DNA from: Owenia fusiformis
Lineage: Eukaryota > Annelida > Polychaeta > Sabellida > Oweniidae
Direction: 5' to 3'
Assembly (NCBI GenBank): GCA_903813345.2
Contig: CAIIXF020000011.1
Span: 29,010,166 to 29,070,165, forward strand
Length of the DNA: 60,000 nucleotides
The notes under the pieces are model-generated. The model was not told where the DNA came from, searched no databases, and worked only from the letters and a program-made list of their open reading frames with translations. How positions within the stretch are numbered: the first letter of the stretch is position 1; every line of letters begins with the position of its first letter. Below are positions 1-11,500 of the stretch, one piece after another. Made by a program: the position numbers and the translations under genes.

Positions 1-1000
1 CTGAAACTTATTTCACTAAAATAATTTAGGGTAAGGTAAGTAACAGTGAATTTTATTTCTACATATTTGAACAGGCGTAATTGAGATTTGAACAGGCGTT
101 TTCGCCATCCGCCTGTGCTTATTGAAACCCCTGAAGCGTGCAATGTTTATAGTATTCACATACCAAATATGAACAAAATCGCTCCACTACTTTTCGAGTA
201 ACAGAAAAAATCGCAAAATAAAGAATAAAGGCCGCCATTTTTCAAGATGGCTGCCATGTGCTTTTTTAATATCTACATTGTAGCTTTATTAATGTCCTTT
301 ATAATTTTTTTTACATTTAAAACATATTGCTATTACAGTTTTACATATTGCACCTAAATTACTGTAAAATCGGCACTAAAATGGCCACCATTTTGGAATG
401 AGTGGCCATTTTGAAAATCGGCTTTCGAGCATAACTTCTACCCCCATAGGGTATATGTGTACAAAATATGAACAAAATCGGGCCAACAGTATTTGAATTA
501 TTGCCCGGACGGACGGACAGACGGACAGACGGAAGGAGGCGTTCCCTATATCCCTCCGAACTTCGTTCGATGGGTTTAAAATATGTCAAGGCTAGAGCAC
601 CGACCATAGTCATAATTACAACATTGTCTCATTTCCTTAGTCGTAAATCATCACTTGTTTGAGTGCATGTTCAGTCTGTGTCAATTATATTACCAGGTAT
701 AATGAGTTTAAATAAGTTTAAAATACAAGTTAAAGTGAATTTATTATACGATGTGGTGTAACTTGTACTCATACAACTGTAAGGCAAATATATTATGATT
801 ATAAGTATATTAATGACGTTGGTTTAATTATATAATAATATAACAATTGTCGGTACTCTAGACTCTAGCTGTGTTGACACGCTAGAGGACCGACAAAAAA
901 TTGTCAGTCAGTAAACAGTCTCCAGTACCGACAATTGTCGGTCCTGGAGCCACTCCGTAAAGAATAACAAGACCCTTCGAATGAAGTATGATTTGTCTCA
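1..1000. repeat. Intergenic repeat-rich DNA with a GGAC/GACA microsatellite
   Basis: I see no gene here. A phrase reading ATATGAACAAAATCG occurs at about 168 and again at about 468, roughly 300 bp apart, beside GGCCATTTT-type words. These are followed by a short GGAC/GACA tetranucleotide run at 506-535. The combination resembles the flanks and microsatellite tail of pearl-like repeats such as the one at 5903-7545. A near-perfect 30-bp palindrome centred on ACCGACAATTGTCGGT lies at 920-949, and related CAATTGTCGGT words lie at about 845 and 890. The family is not identified. Confidence 0.4.
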
Positions 1001-1004
1001 TATA

Positions 1005-1485
1005 AGGGGCGGGGTCAAAATATCGATGTTCATATGGAGACGAAAGTACTTTCGCGAGGGGGGAGGGGGTTTTTGGGCACTTTCGTTGACCAAAAAAACA
1101 TCGATAATTCGGATCTGATATACAAAAAATAATTGGACTTACCCACTTTTTCTGGCGCTATGTTCTGATAAAAAGGCTTGTTTTCAATAGTTCGTGAGCT
1201 TTTTTGTGTGATAGGTCCAAAATATCGGTAGATAAAGACGATAATTCGATCATTTTTCAAATAAATTCCGTACTTTTCCCTCCTCCTTTTGAAGAGTTCA
1301 ATGCAGTTAAATTGCGAACGTGTGTTAATTCACCGTAATAATAACCCGGCAAATAGGATACGATTATTAATCAATGTTTTTTTTAAGTGACCTAAGCTTT
1401 CGTCTAGAGGGGGGGTGGGGGGGTTGTTGTCCAAACGAAATTACTTTCATCTCCATATGAACATTGATATTTTGACCCCGCCCCT
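1005..1485. mobile_element. MITE-like element with ~44-bp terminal inverted repeats
   Basis: The left end (1005-1048) starts AGGGGCGGGGTCAAAATAT. It reappears in inverted orientation at 1442-1485, ending ATATTTTGACCCCGCCCCT, with only a few mismatches over about 44 bp. The interior has G-rich runs (1060-1070, 1409-1421) and no coding capacity. This is the layout of a non-autonomous DNA transposon of about 480 bp. Target-site duplication is unclear because the flanks are A/T-rich. Confidence 0.65.
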
Positions 1486-1530
1486 AAATGGCTGTACAAT
1501 CGTCATTTAAATTATATATCTGCTTTATAT

Positions 1531-3476
1531 TACCCCCATAAATGTGGTGTCGAATTGGCGTTTTTTCTTATATTTTATCATTCCGGAGTATTGGCACTAA
1601 AATATTAAAACATAATGAAGGACCCACGGTCCTGTGCTCACACAGTTTGGAACCTTCAGAGGAATGTATATCCTGACTTTCAAACAAAAATATTGATTTG
1701 GATTTGTAGTCTCGAACTTTGAGAAACTTAGATAGCACAGTTGTGTGACCTAGTTTGATGACCTTTGACCTTGAAAATTTTACTTAGTCAGAGCTCAGTA
1801 AGGTCTTTTGTGATTAAGCTGACCAAAATTTACATCCAAAAATCAATTCGAAAAATCAACTTTTTTGACCTTTCAAAGGTCACTGAAGGTCAACTAAAGG
1901 TCAAATCCTAAAACTAATGTCAGATATGAACTCCTGGCAACTTGTAGATGATTTTCAAAAAAAAATTGGTCAAAATTGAAGAAAATTGAAAAATAAGTTA
2001 TTTTTACTGTTTTTGACGTCAAGTATCTCAAAAACGGTTAAAATTTGATGCTGACATATATTGAGCAATATGTAGGGAATGCTTTAATCTAGTAATGATG
2101 TAATTCATTGCAAGAAATGATCAAGTATAAGGCAAACTTTGAGAAACTTGTCAATCACAAAACCTGCCATTGACTTAGAGATAGTTTCCTGAAAATGATT
2201 AAGTCCTACTTTTTGTCAAATTTTATAGAGTAAACACCAAAAACTGTAATTCCAAGAGCTTTGAAATCTTCAGAGGACATAAGTTGCATATACAGCAACT
2301 ACTAAAAGTTATTTGAAAGTTCTACTTCAACAAAGTGTCTACGTATTTACAGAAAATTGGACTTTTTGACGTCAAAATCCGCAATTTCTCGGAAACCGGG
2401 CGAACTTGGGAAATGGCGATGATAGGTCAAATAGGCATTATGGATATGCATAAAATGAATGTGGCTATGACTCAATCCGCATAGCAGTAGTCATATAAAT
2501 CTGACCCTCGTATGATGTTATTTGTTGTTATTTTTTCTGATTTGGATATTTATTTTTTCTTATTTTCTTGCATACAAGGGTCATACACACTCCGCGCATC
2601 TAAATTGCGGGAAATGCTTTCCTGGCCTGTCTACCCAACCAAATTCACACAAATGATAAATAAATGTCTTTGCTTCAACTATAAAGTATTTAATCTTACC
2701 TTAGACACGTAAAACGCTTGGTAATTGAAGAAATATAAGCATGCCGCTTGAATTTTAAAATTTTTTCATTTTGCCATGCCAAGGTCACTTCCGGGTTAAT
2801 CTGAGTCTAGATGTAAAACTATATCAAACGAAATCATAAGTACTTGTTACACGAAGATTCAGTTGAAAGGGAAGCAGTGTCGTTAAGAAGGGAAGTTATT
2901 TGGAAAAGTTATTGTTTCAAAATGAGAAAAGTAATAAGTATAAGAGAACGGCTTTGGAATCGATCTCTGTGTAATAAATAATTATGATTCCGTTTCGATA
3001 CATGTTTTACATTTAGACTACCGGAAACAGCATTCAGCAACATGGCGGGCGATAATGAAAATATAATTCAATTGATCATATTTCGTCAATTATCAGGCGT
3101 TTTACATGTCTAAGGTAAGATTTAACACTTTAATGTTGGAACTAAATAATTACTCGATAATTTGTGTGACTTTGGTTAGTATGGTAACTATGGTTACCGA
3201 GACAGGCCAGAAAAGCGTTTACCGCAATTTGTTCCATATAATATCTACGACGGTGTATGCAAAGAAAATGATAAAAAATAAATATCCAAATAAGAACAAG
3301 GAATATCGAAGAACAGCATACAACGGTCGGATTTATATGACTACATAGCAGTTTTAATTTGTGCGGCCAATGTTGATGGACGGACCAACGGACGGACGCC
3401 TGGTCGATCCCATAGGCTCACCGTGTGAGCCAAAAATAAGAAAAAATGCCAATTCGACCCCACATTTATGGGGGTA
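1531..3476. mobile_element. 1.95-kb non-autonomous DNA element with ~46-bp TIRs
   Basis: TACCCCCATAAATGTGG at 1531 recurs inverted at 3460-3476. The match extends inward for about 46 bp (shared core TCGAATTGGC followed by a T-rich tract) with a few differences. Nothing between the ends resembles a transposase; the longest open frames are under 85 codons. The interior includes a stretch rich in GGTCA/TGACC words (1740-2030) and a GGAC microsatellite near the right end (3378-3400). I infer a decayed or non-autonomous element, superfamily unknown. Confidence 0.55.
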
Positions 3477-4810
3477 CTTCATATGGGCTTATTAGCCTTT
3501 TGCAGATTATTGACATAGACATTTAAAATTTCGAAATTTTTTTCTGTCTAATCTTGAGGATTGAGCTACTGATCCTACTACAAAAGAATCTGCCCGGGAT
3601 CTATATATCCAATCATCAATGATCAATCAAAATTTGATCAAAAATAATTTTTCAGAAAATGAAACCATCTATCCACCCGAATTCAAACAACTCATGGAGG
3701 AATTCGAGAGCCCATACATTATTTGTAGCATGCATATGATATTCATAAAACAAACATTACCTCTTGGATACCTCCCTCACACTGCTGGGCCATACCAAGC
3801 AGCATTCCATCAAATCTTTCTAAATCTGCCATGTTTTTTGAGTTCCAGAATTATTCATGACAAGCCCCATCTCTATCAGATATATCTGATAAACATGATA
3901 TATCTATAGCCCATACCTAACCAGCCTGCATATCATTGATTTTTTGATTTTTTTATTCGTGATATCATTTGTCTTGTATCATTAGTCGTTTTATTATATC
4001 CAAGAAAGATAAAAGCTCTAAATAAAATTAGTAATATTGCATTCGGTTACTACACTAATTCTATGAACGAGTCAAATATAAATCTGTTCGGAATTGTGCC
4101 ATTGTATTTTATGTCCCATTGTCCGAATTGATTGAAATATCATTTGATCACAGAGATGGCAAAAAAATAAAAATGCTTGAAGTCTACTTATATAGATCTA
4201 TCTTTTGAGGCCCTCCCCTGTATATTTTGACAAAAACGAACGCCAAATTTGATTACCGCTCGTGTTTCTATTGAAGCTGAAAACTGACGCGCACTTTTTC
4301 AGTTCCGCTGGCTCTGTGGAGATTTTGTTCTTCAGCGTTTTGTTCTTCAGCTTATCACCTTAGTTGTTTTGTTTAGTAATAATATTCTTTCAGAAATTGC
4401 AGCCATCCCGTTCACCACCTACCACTGGAGGGACGACCGATAAACATAAGAAATAGAGGGCGTATCGGGAATTTTGCAGACGACACGCGTAAGGACTTTC
4501 AGTTTCAGTTCTCAGGTTTTTAGTTTCACTTTCAGTTTAGAGTTCGTGACCCTGAAGTAAAACGCGGTGTTGGTTCAGCATCATTTATACCTTAACATTA
4601 ATTTCTAGAATAGGCGTTGAATGCACTGTCTAGCCTAACTGTCCATGCGTATTTGTCACGCATGATTATAAATGAGGTCATGCCAGTTTTTTTTTGCATG
4701 ACAGAATATTCTGTAGTGACTGTAAGGAATCTACTGCAAAAAACGAAGGCTGAAAAAAACCAACGCATTTCTTTCGGACTTTTCACACGGATACCGTATA
4801 GCGGGGCTAT
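3477..4810. other. No gene recognised; possible SYCP1 upstream region
   Basis: No coding exon can be supported here. TTTTGTTCTTCAGC is repeated twice at about 4327-4362, and a cluster of TTTCAGTTT-type words lies at 4497-4545. The first coding exon of SYCP1 starts at 5253 and is preceded by a plausible 3' splice site near 5239. A non-coding first exon and the promoter could therefore lie in this interval, but neither is identified. Confidence 0.3.
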
Positions 4811-5019
4811 CAGGCCCGTAGCCAGGATTTGCCAAGGGGGGGTTCAGTTTTCAAAAATTTCCATGGGGGTTCACATTTGACAATTTTGGCTCAAATATGG
4901 GTAAAATCACTCGAGAAGTGCTCAAAATGGTGAAAAACTGCATGATTTTGAAATTATTTTTTTGGCAAGGGGGGGTTCGGCTAAACGCTGCGAGCCCCCC
5001 CCGCCTGGCTACGGGCCTG
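4811..5019. mobile_element. 209-bp MITE with perfect 16-bp TIRs and 5-bp TSD
   Basis: CAGGCCCGTAGCCAGG at 4811-4826 is matched exactly by its reverse complement at 5004-5019. The sequence GCTAT flanks both sides (4806-4810 and 5020-5024), which looks like a target-site duplication. The interior is non-coding and contains mirrored G-runs and C-runs. It lies just upstream of the first SYCP1 coding exon. Confidence 0.75.
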
Positions 5020-5252
5020 GCTATGTCACGCATTTTCTTCCGGAAAGGTGTTCCACTTGTTCGAATCCTCAAAATCCCTATTGTCTGAATCCCAATGTTC
5101 CGAATTATATTGCTCCAAATCCCCCAAGGCTAGTAACGCTTAATTTTAATGATGCACGTTTTAATATCAAGATTTCTAGTTTATTTATATTGTATTGTGA
5201 TTTCAGGTTTTCCTTATTTCTGATTTTTGCAACAACTAGACTCTATAGCCTG

Positions 5253-8200
5253 ATGCAGAGAACAAAAGAGCAGCCTTATTTTATATCAACGGGTATGTCT
5301 GAGCTGCAAGACAGCCACAAGGATCATGCTACGTTCAGCTTCCCATCAATGGATACACACCAGCAGGTATGTTGCATTTGTGCACCTTCAAACGCGCCTA
5401 GTTATGTCACCACCAAAAAGTGTTGACATATTTTTATCATCAATGTCATCAACCGTTACCACAGCTGGTATGCGATTTGCCTGTGGTTGCTAAGATTCCA
5501 TTTTTAGGGGTCAAATTTCCCCATCTCAACTTGTAACCTGATACTTTGGAAGGTAGAAACAGACGCCCCCCCCCCCCCGTATTAATCGGACAGGACCTGG
5601 TATCTTTATCCTGGCTACTAGAACCATAGACAGTTCAAGTCAGCACTGGCCTTTTATTGAGTTAGCAGCACTCTAGTGACCACTTTTCTGATGTTAATTA
5701 GTTAATTAGCTAAATACTGTGCCAGATGCTTGGATTGAACCCAGGACCTTGGCATTCGGAGATGAGACCTTGGCATGATCTCCATTTTTGTGACAGGGGT
5801 TAGTGATCGGTGGTTGGCGTCTTTATGGGCCTTCAAGTCTAAATGAAAGCCCATGGCGTCTGTAACAAATGATGGTGACATTTTGCATGTTGATGCCTTT
5901 TTATGTCCCCACCACATAGTGTGGGGCCATATTGTCGGCCTAGGCGCGTCCGTCTGTCTGTCCGTCCGTACGTCCGTCCGTCCGTCTGTCCGTCCGTCTG
6001 TCCGTACGTCCGGGAGTTTTCTCTAAAACCGCTACAGATATCACCTTCAAATTTTCAGGGATAACTTATGAGTGCATACAGATGTGGATGAAAAAATTTT
6101 CACTCGATACCTACTTCCTGTCGGCCATTTTGAAGTCAAATGCTAAAATCCTTGTCTGCAAACTTTAAGAAAAACGGCTTCACAGTTGCTTTTAAAACTT
6201 TAACATCTTGTTCAGCTCACTTCATTCTAGATCTGATTAGGTTTTGGACCTGTTAGCTCAGTCATGTCAGCCATTTTGAATGTCTTAAGAAAAGTTAGCG
6301 CACGATAATACTTTGTATCATATTGAATGGTGTTTTTGAGTTTTCATACTTTAACTATTTAGTAGCTTTATAAATAATTTCAGATGTACTTTGTTGTAAA
6401 AGCCTATGTTATTGTTAACAGTAGTTATATGTGATAATTTTGTAAGAAGAAATCAGCAAAAACACATAATCACTTTTTTATTGTCGGCCATTTTGGATTT
6501 TTCCGTCCTAAAATCTTGTCTGTGAAGTCTTGTCTACGTGTTTTCAGGTGAACCGTTTGGTGGATCAATTTCAAATTTTCAGGGATGATTCTTAGTATAA
6601 AAATCTAGATCTGATTTGTTTTTTGGCATTCTGGGTAAATGTCAAGGCAGCCATTTTGGATTTTCCGTCCTAAAATCTTGTCTGTAAAGTCTTGTCTATG
6701 CGTTTTCAGGTGAACCGATTGGTAGATCAATTTCAAATTTTCAGAGATGATTCTTAGTATGAAAATGTAGAACTGATTAGTTTTTTGGCATTCTGGGCAA
6801 ATGTCAAGGCAGCCATTTTCGATTTTCTGTCCTACAATCTTGTCTGTAAAGTCTTGTCTATGCATTTCCAGGTGAACCGTTCTGTAGATCAATTTCAAAT
6901 TTTTAGGGATGATTCTTAGTATGAAAATCTAGATCTGATTAGTTTTTTGGCATTCTGGATAAATGTCAAGGCAGCCATTTTGGATTTTCCGTCTTAAAAT
7001 CTTGCCTGTAAAGTCTTGTCTACGCGTTTTTAGGTGAACCGTTTGGTAGATCAATTTCAAATTTTCAGGGATGATTCTTAGTGTGAAAATCTACATCTGA
7101 TTAGTTTTTTGGCATTCTGTGTAAATGTCATGGCAGCCATTTTGGATTTTCTGTCCTAAAATCTTGTCTACGCGTTTTCAGGTGAACCATTTGGTAGATC
7201 AATGTCATATTTTCAGGGATGATTCTTAGTATGAAAATCTAGGAACAGATTAGTTTTTTGACATTCTGGGTAAATGTCAAGGCAGCCATTTTGGATTTTC
7301 CATCCTAAAATCTTGTCTGTAAAGTCTTGTTTACATGTTTTCTAGTTAACTGTGTGATGGATCAATTAAAAATTTTCAGGGGTGGTTCTTAGTTTGAAAA
7401 TCTAGAACTGACTAAATTTTTGGCATTCTGGGTAAATTTTAAGATGGCCATTTTGGATTTTCCGTCCTCAAATTGTGTTGGTAAAGTCTTAGTCTACTCA
7501 TTTTCAGGATAACCATTTGATGGGATCACCCACTGGTGGGGACATTTTGTACACATTTGTGTTCTTGTTTCATTTTATTACAAGCTCGTCATGTCTTATG
7601 TTGTCTAATTTCTGTATTTACGACCTTACACTGGTTTATGTGATAAAAAATCTGGTCTCACCTATTAGTTTAATAGGTGCATACATTTTTTTGTTTTTTC
7701 AAATTTGCCATTTTGTATATTTACAGGTTAACAGGGTTAACACAACAAAAGCGTCTGCTGACACAGGGTCCCACTTCTTTGCACCACTCAACACACAGAT
7801 TCTCAGGGACAAAGGTGATAGAGTGTAACTACATGTAGTATAAGGCATGACTTAATATAATATGGTCTATCCAGATAGCTCATGTGATAATCAAGTGGTA
7901 GCTTGTTGGTACAGGTTTGATTTCTGGTCTAGTTCTGCATTATTTGTATTTCTCTTTCTTTGGGTACCTACTAATCATATCAAACAGGTATTGCTCACCA
8001 AATGTGGTGATATACAAAAAAAGAATATAATTTTCAAACATTGGTCTTTTGATTATTTTTTGTATTTTTTTTCATTTTTGACATTTCCAAATCCAGAGTG
8101 GTTGATGTCTAGACCCTTGCATTCAGAGGATGGGCAATCTAGTCTTGGATATTTTGAAATGAAAATTACATTTGTCTGTTCAGGTCAACAGGTCAGTTTA

Positions 8201-8590
8201 ATAAGTTAGTGTTTTTTCTCTTGTACAATAACTGTTGAACCATTTGTATAAAGGCCTTCACATCTGCATGGGAAGAGATGAAACGTGACAAATGGTAACC
8301 ACATGTAGCTCGCTTGATGAATTTAATGTCCCCATTATCCACTAGTTTAGATGTACAGTAAAGTCATTTGTTTCCATTATTTTTAAATATTTCGTTTTGT
8401 GGTTTTTATGTTAGAGAACTTGCCCCAGCAGCAACATCATCAAGTGAGACAACAACAAAAACAACAACAACAACAACAACAACAGAAGGTTGGTACTGGG
8501 CAGATCTCCTCATTGCACTCCAAACTGACTCATGAAGCTGAGAAAATCAGAAAATGGAAAGTCCAGACTGAAATTGAACTGAAAGAAAAG
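5253..8590 (+). CDS. SYCP1: SYCP1 N-terminal exons and conserved entry to the coiled coil
   Basis: Exon 1 (5253-5366, 38 codons, starts MQRTKEQPYF) ends in phase 0 and joins exon 2 (7727-7814). Exon 2 ends with one base and joins 8415 in phase. An 87-bp open segment, 8097-8183, has an AG acceptor, a weak GTCAAC donor and the same phase at both ends; it could be a cassette exon or intron noise. Exon 8415-8590 encodes a glutamine-rich stretch from a CAA run (about 8440-8484). It then encodes the SYCP1 signature HSKLTHEAEKIRKWKVQTE, which aligns closely with the start of the vertebrate helical region. The pearl-like element sits in intron 1. Exons 1 and 2 rest on phase fit and a loose N-terminal resemblance, so they are less sure. 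Confidence 0.7.
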
Positions 8591-11500
8591 GTAAGAAATG
8601 AAGCAGTTTTCAACCATTCATCCGGGTTCCTCGACTTTCTTTCGTAGTAGTGGAATAATAGACAAAAAGAATTGGATTAAAGAAAAGTAATGAATTAAGA
8701 CAAAAATTGAATGGGGAGAGGTAAGAGGTAATTAGAGACAAGTTTTGCATCAAAGTTATAAAATAAAGAGGCAAGTTATGATATTTAGGCAAGAAATGAA
8801 TGGGGAACAAGGAAATATAGAGGGAATTAATGATAAATTGGGAAATAAAAACTAGAGCAAGAAAGATAAACACCTAAAATCACAAACAACCAAAAGGAAA
8901 AATAAACCCCCAATATCCCAGCTGAAACCTCTTATGCACATAGGAACAATATCTGTCAATCATTAGCCCAATATGAGACTTTCAGGAAGGTTCATATACA
9001 GAATCTACTCAGGTCTGTAGCTAAGAATTGTGAACCAAAGTTGCCAAATGTGAACCTCCCTAGATTTTTTAAAAGTGAAACGCCCCTTGACAAAAGCTTG
9101 GCCTGATACTGTAGTATCATACAGCTGCTTTCCATGTTGTTCAAATGTTCACTTGTCACATGATTTGTACAAATCTATTTTATAGGATGCCAAAGTTCTA
9201 GAGATGAACCACACAGTAGATGCTTTAAGAAAATCCATTCTTGAGATGCAGGTTAGTTGACGAAACCTCAAACTTTTGACCGAAGAAAAGTGATTGCTGT
9301 ATTTTTTATTTGAGTTCTGAGCAGTTGGATTATTCATTCGTCTCATCTCATGTATAGGTTAGATGTTTTTTCCCTGTTTTCTCTACTTTCTATGTTCATG
9401 TTTCTTTGCTTTTGTACTCGTCAAACACCTGGAATGATTGGCTCGATCAAAGATTATTATTATATATAGTACACTTTAACATCTAATTAAAGGTTTCCTC
9501 TGATCTAATGACTATATTTTCAAATATTGTTTGTTGTATTCCTAATGTTGAAAGGTTGTTTGTGATCTTTGAATCAGTTTTGTCGTAGTTAATTGTTTTA
9601 TTTGATCTACAACAAGTATTTTCTGATTACTTGTTCTACATGTAGATATTCTACCATCTTTGTTTTTTTCTTGAATTAGGATAGTGTTATGATAAATTAA
9701 TGATTGCTTGTTGTTTCAGCTTGAGAATGAAAACCTCAGTCTGAAGCTGCAGGATGAGATGGATAACAGAGAGGTCATCAATAATAAGTAAGTCAATAGC
9801 CCTCAATGATCTGTAATGAAGAGCACATTTCTGGGAACAACTAATGGCTATATATCTTTTTATTGTATTGTATTGTATCTTGTAAATTTTACAAAGGTGC
9901 AAAGGTGTTACCAACTTCAAAATTCTGGAGTTAAAAGCATAAATTGGGCTCTCACTTTGTCTCATTGCTTTCATTAATGTTAATGCAAATATAAACTGAA
10001 AAACTGAATTGATATTTTTTTTGTTATTTTTTACTTTTTTATTCAGCAGTAACATTACATACATTTTATACAATATACTATTTAGCTTGATATCCTTCTG
10101 GATATATAAAGCATTTAATTACAATATTTTGTTATAAAATAATGGTCTAATGCAATAAGAAATCTTGCAGGATTGAGTCTACAAGAATCATCTGTACGGC
10201 TCTGAAGGACAACACAGCACAGATTGATGTAAAATTCAAAAAGTGTGAGTGGTATTACATTGTATATTTTTGTTGATTTTACATTCCAGCCCGAATTGTT
10301 CACTTTGTGTAAGCAAACTTCATGACGAGAAATCTCTATCAATGGATGACTTTGCTCTTGTAATGATTTGCTGCTTTACTTCATTCCATCTTTAATTCCA
10401 TCAATCAAAAGAGCTTAACCTCTTTGCTACTGACAAAAAAAACTCATCATTTTAGTTCTAAAAGACTATGACATCAGTTGGGATTAAATTTAACAGTCTT
10501 TTCTTGTTGGATTACATTTTATTTGATTTTCCATTGCCTCTCATATTAATTTTGACTAGACACCCCTACCCCCTGGCTCTAATAGGTTTAAACTTTTGTT
10601 TTATGATGTTACCCTTTGTAGGTGAGGAGGAAAGACTGAACTTACTGCAATGTCAACAACAACACCAACAACAATTTGAGGTAACACATTTTATAAATTT
10701 AAGCAATCTATTTCAATAAATCTGATTGAATGTTGCATCAACCAAAAATTGGTGGTCAACTACTATAATTCCAGAGAATTTTTTTATCCATCCATTTCAG
10801 TTCTGTTGATCACTATGTTACATTCATGTTAAAATTTACGATATAATGTTAATTTTGATATTGTTTACAGATGTTATCTGAGAGTTTCCAGCAGTTAACT
10901 ATAACAGCTACACAAGGGCATATGGAGCTGAAATCTAGAAGTAGGTCGATATGAAGATCAAATGCATGAAAGCTAGAGAGTTTGAAAATTCAGGCTAGGC
11001 TTATTTAAAAAGGTCAACAGCCATTTTATAGTTTCAGAAATTTTGAGACATTGAAGTCAAAAAGGTCAAATCATCGTATTTTAGAATCATGCTCAAAAAG
11101 TCAAAACCAGAATGTTTTTATATGATATTTGAACTCTGCAAAATGAAAAAAGTAATTTTTACAATGTGCTTCTGCAGTGGAGCAGTCAGAGAAAGAATAC
11201 AAGCTTACTGTGGACAACCTGACTTCCAGACTTGCAGATGCTGATACTAAGGTACAAATATTATAAGGAAACATTTCAGGGTTCCTATGATAGTTAAATT
11301 ATGATTCATAATACATCTGAACATAATTTATCATGCATCTTGAACATATTAGGGGTCCCACAATACATTATCTAATTGCTGCACAATAAGATACATTTTC
11401 AATATGGTCACTACTTTTTGAAATACTGTAAGTATGATCTTTTGGTAACCTAAGTTGGCAGTAATTTTATATATGATGCCTACAAGGAACATAGGACAGC

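Noticed and set aside
3619-3909. 96-codon plus-strand frame near the left end
   Set aside because: No recognisable motif, no splice support and composition like non-coding DNA; a fragment of an unknown repeat is more likely.
6605-6898. Minus-strand 97-codon open frame with two 54-residue repeats
   Set aside because: It arises because the 162-bp repeat is a multiple of three; other units have stops, there are no splice signals, and it matches the non-coding core of a repeat element.
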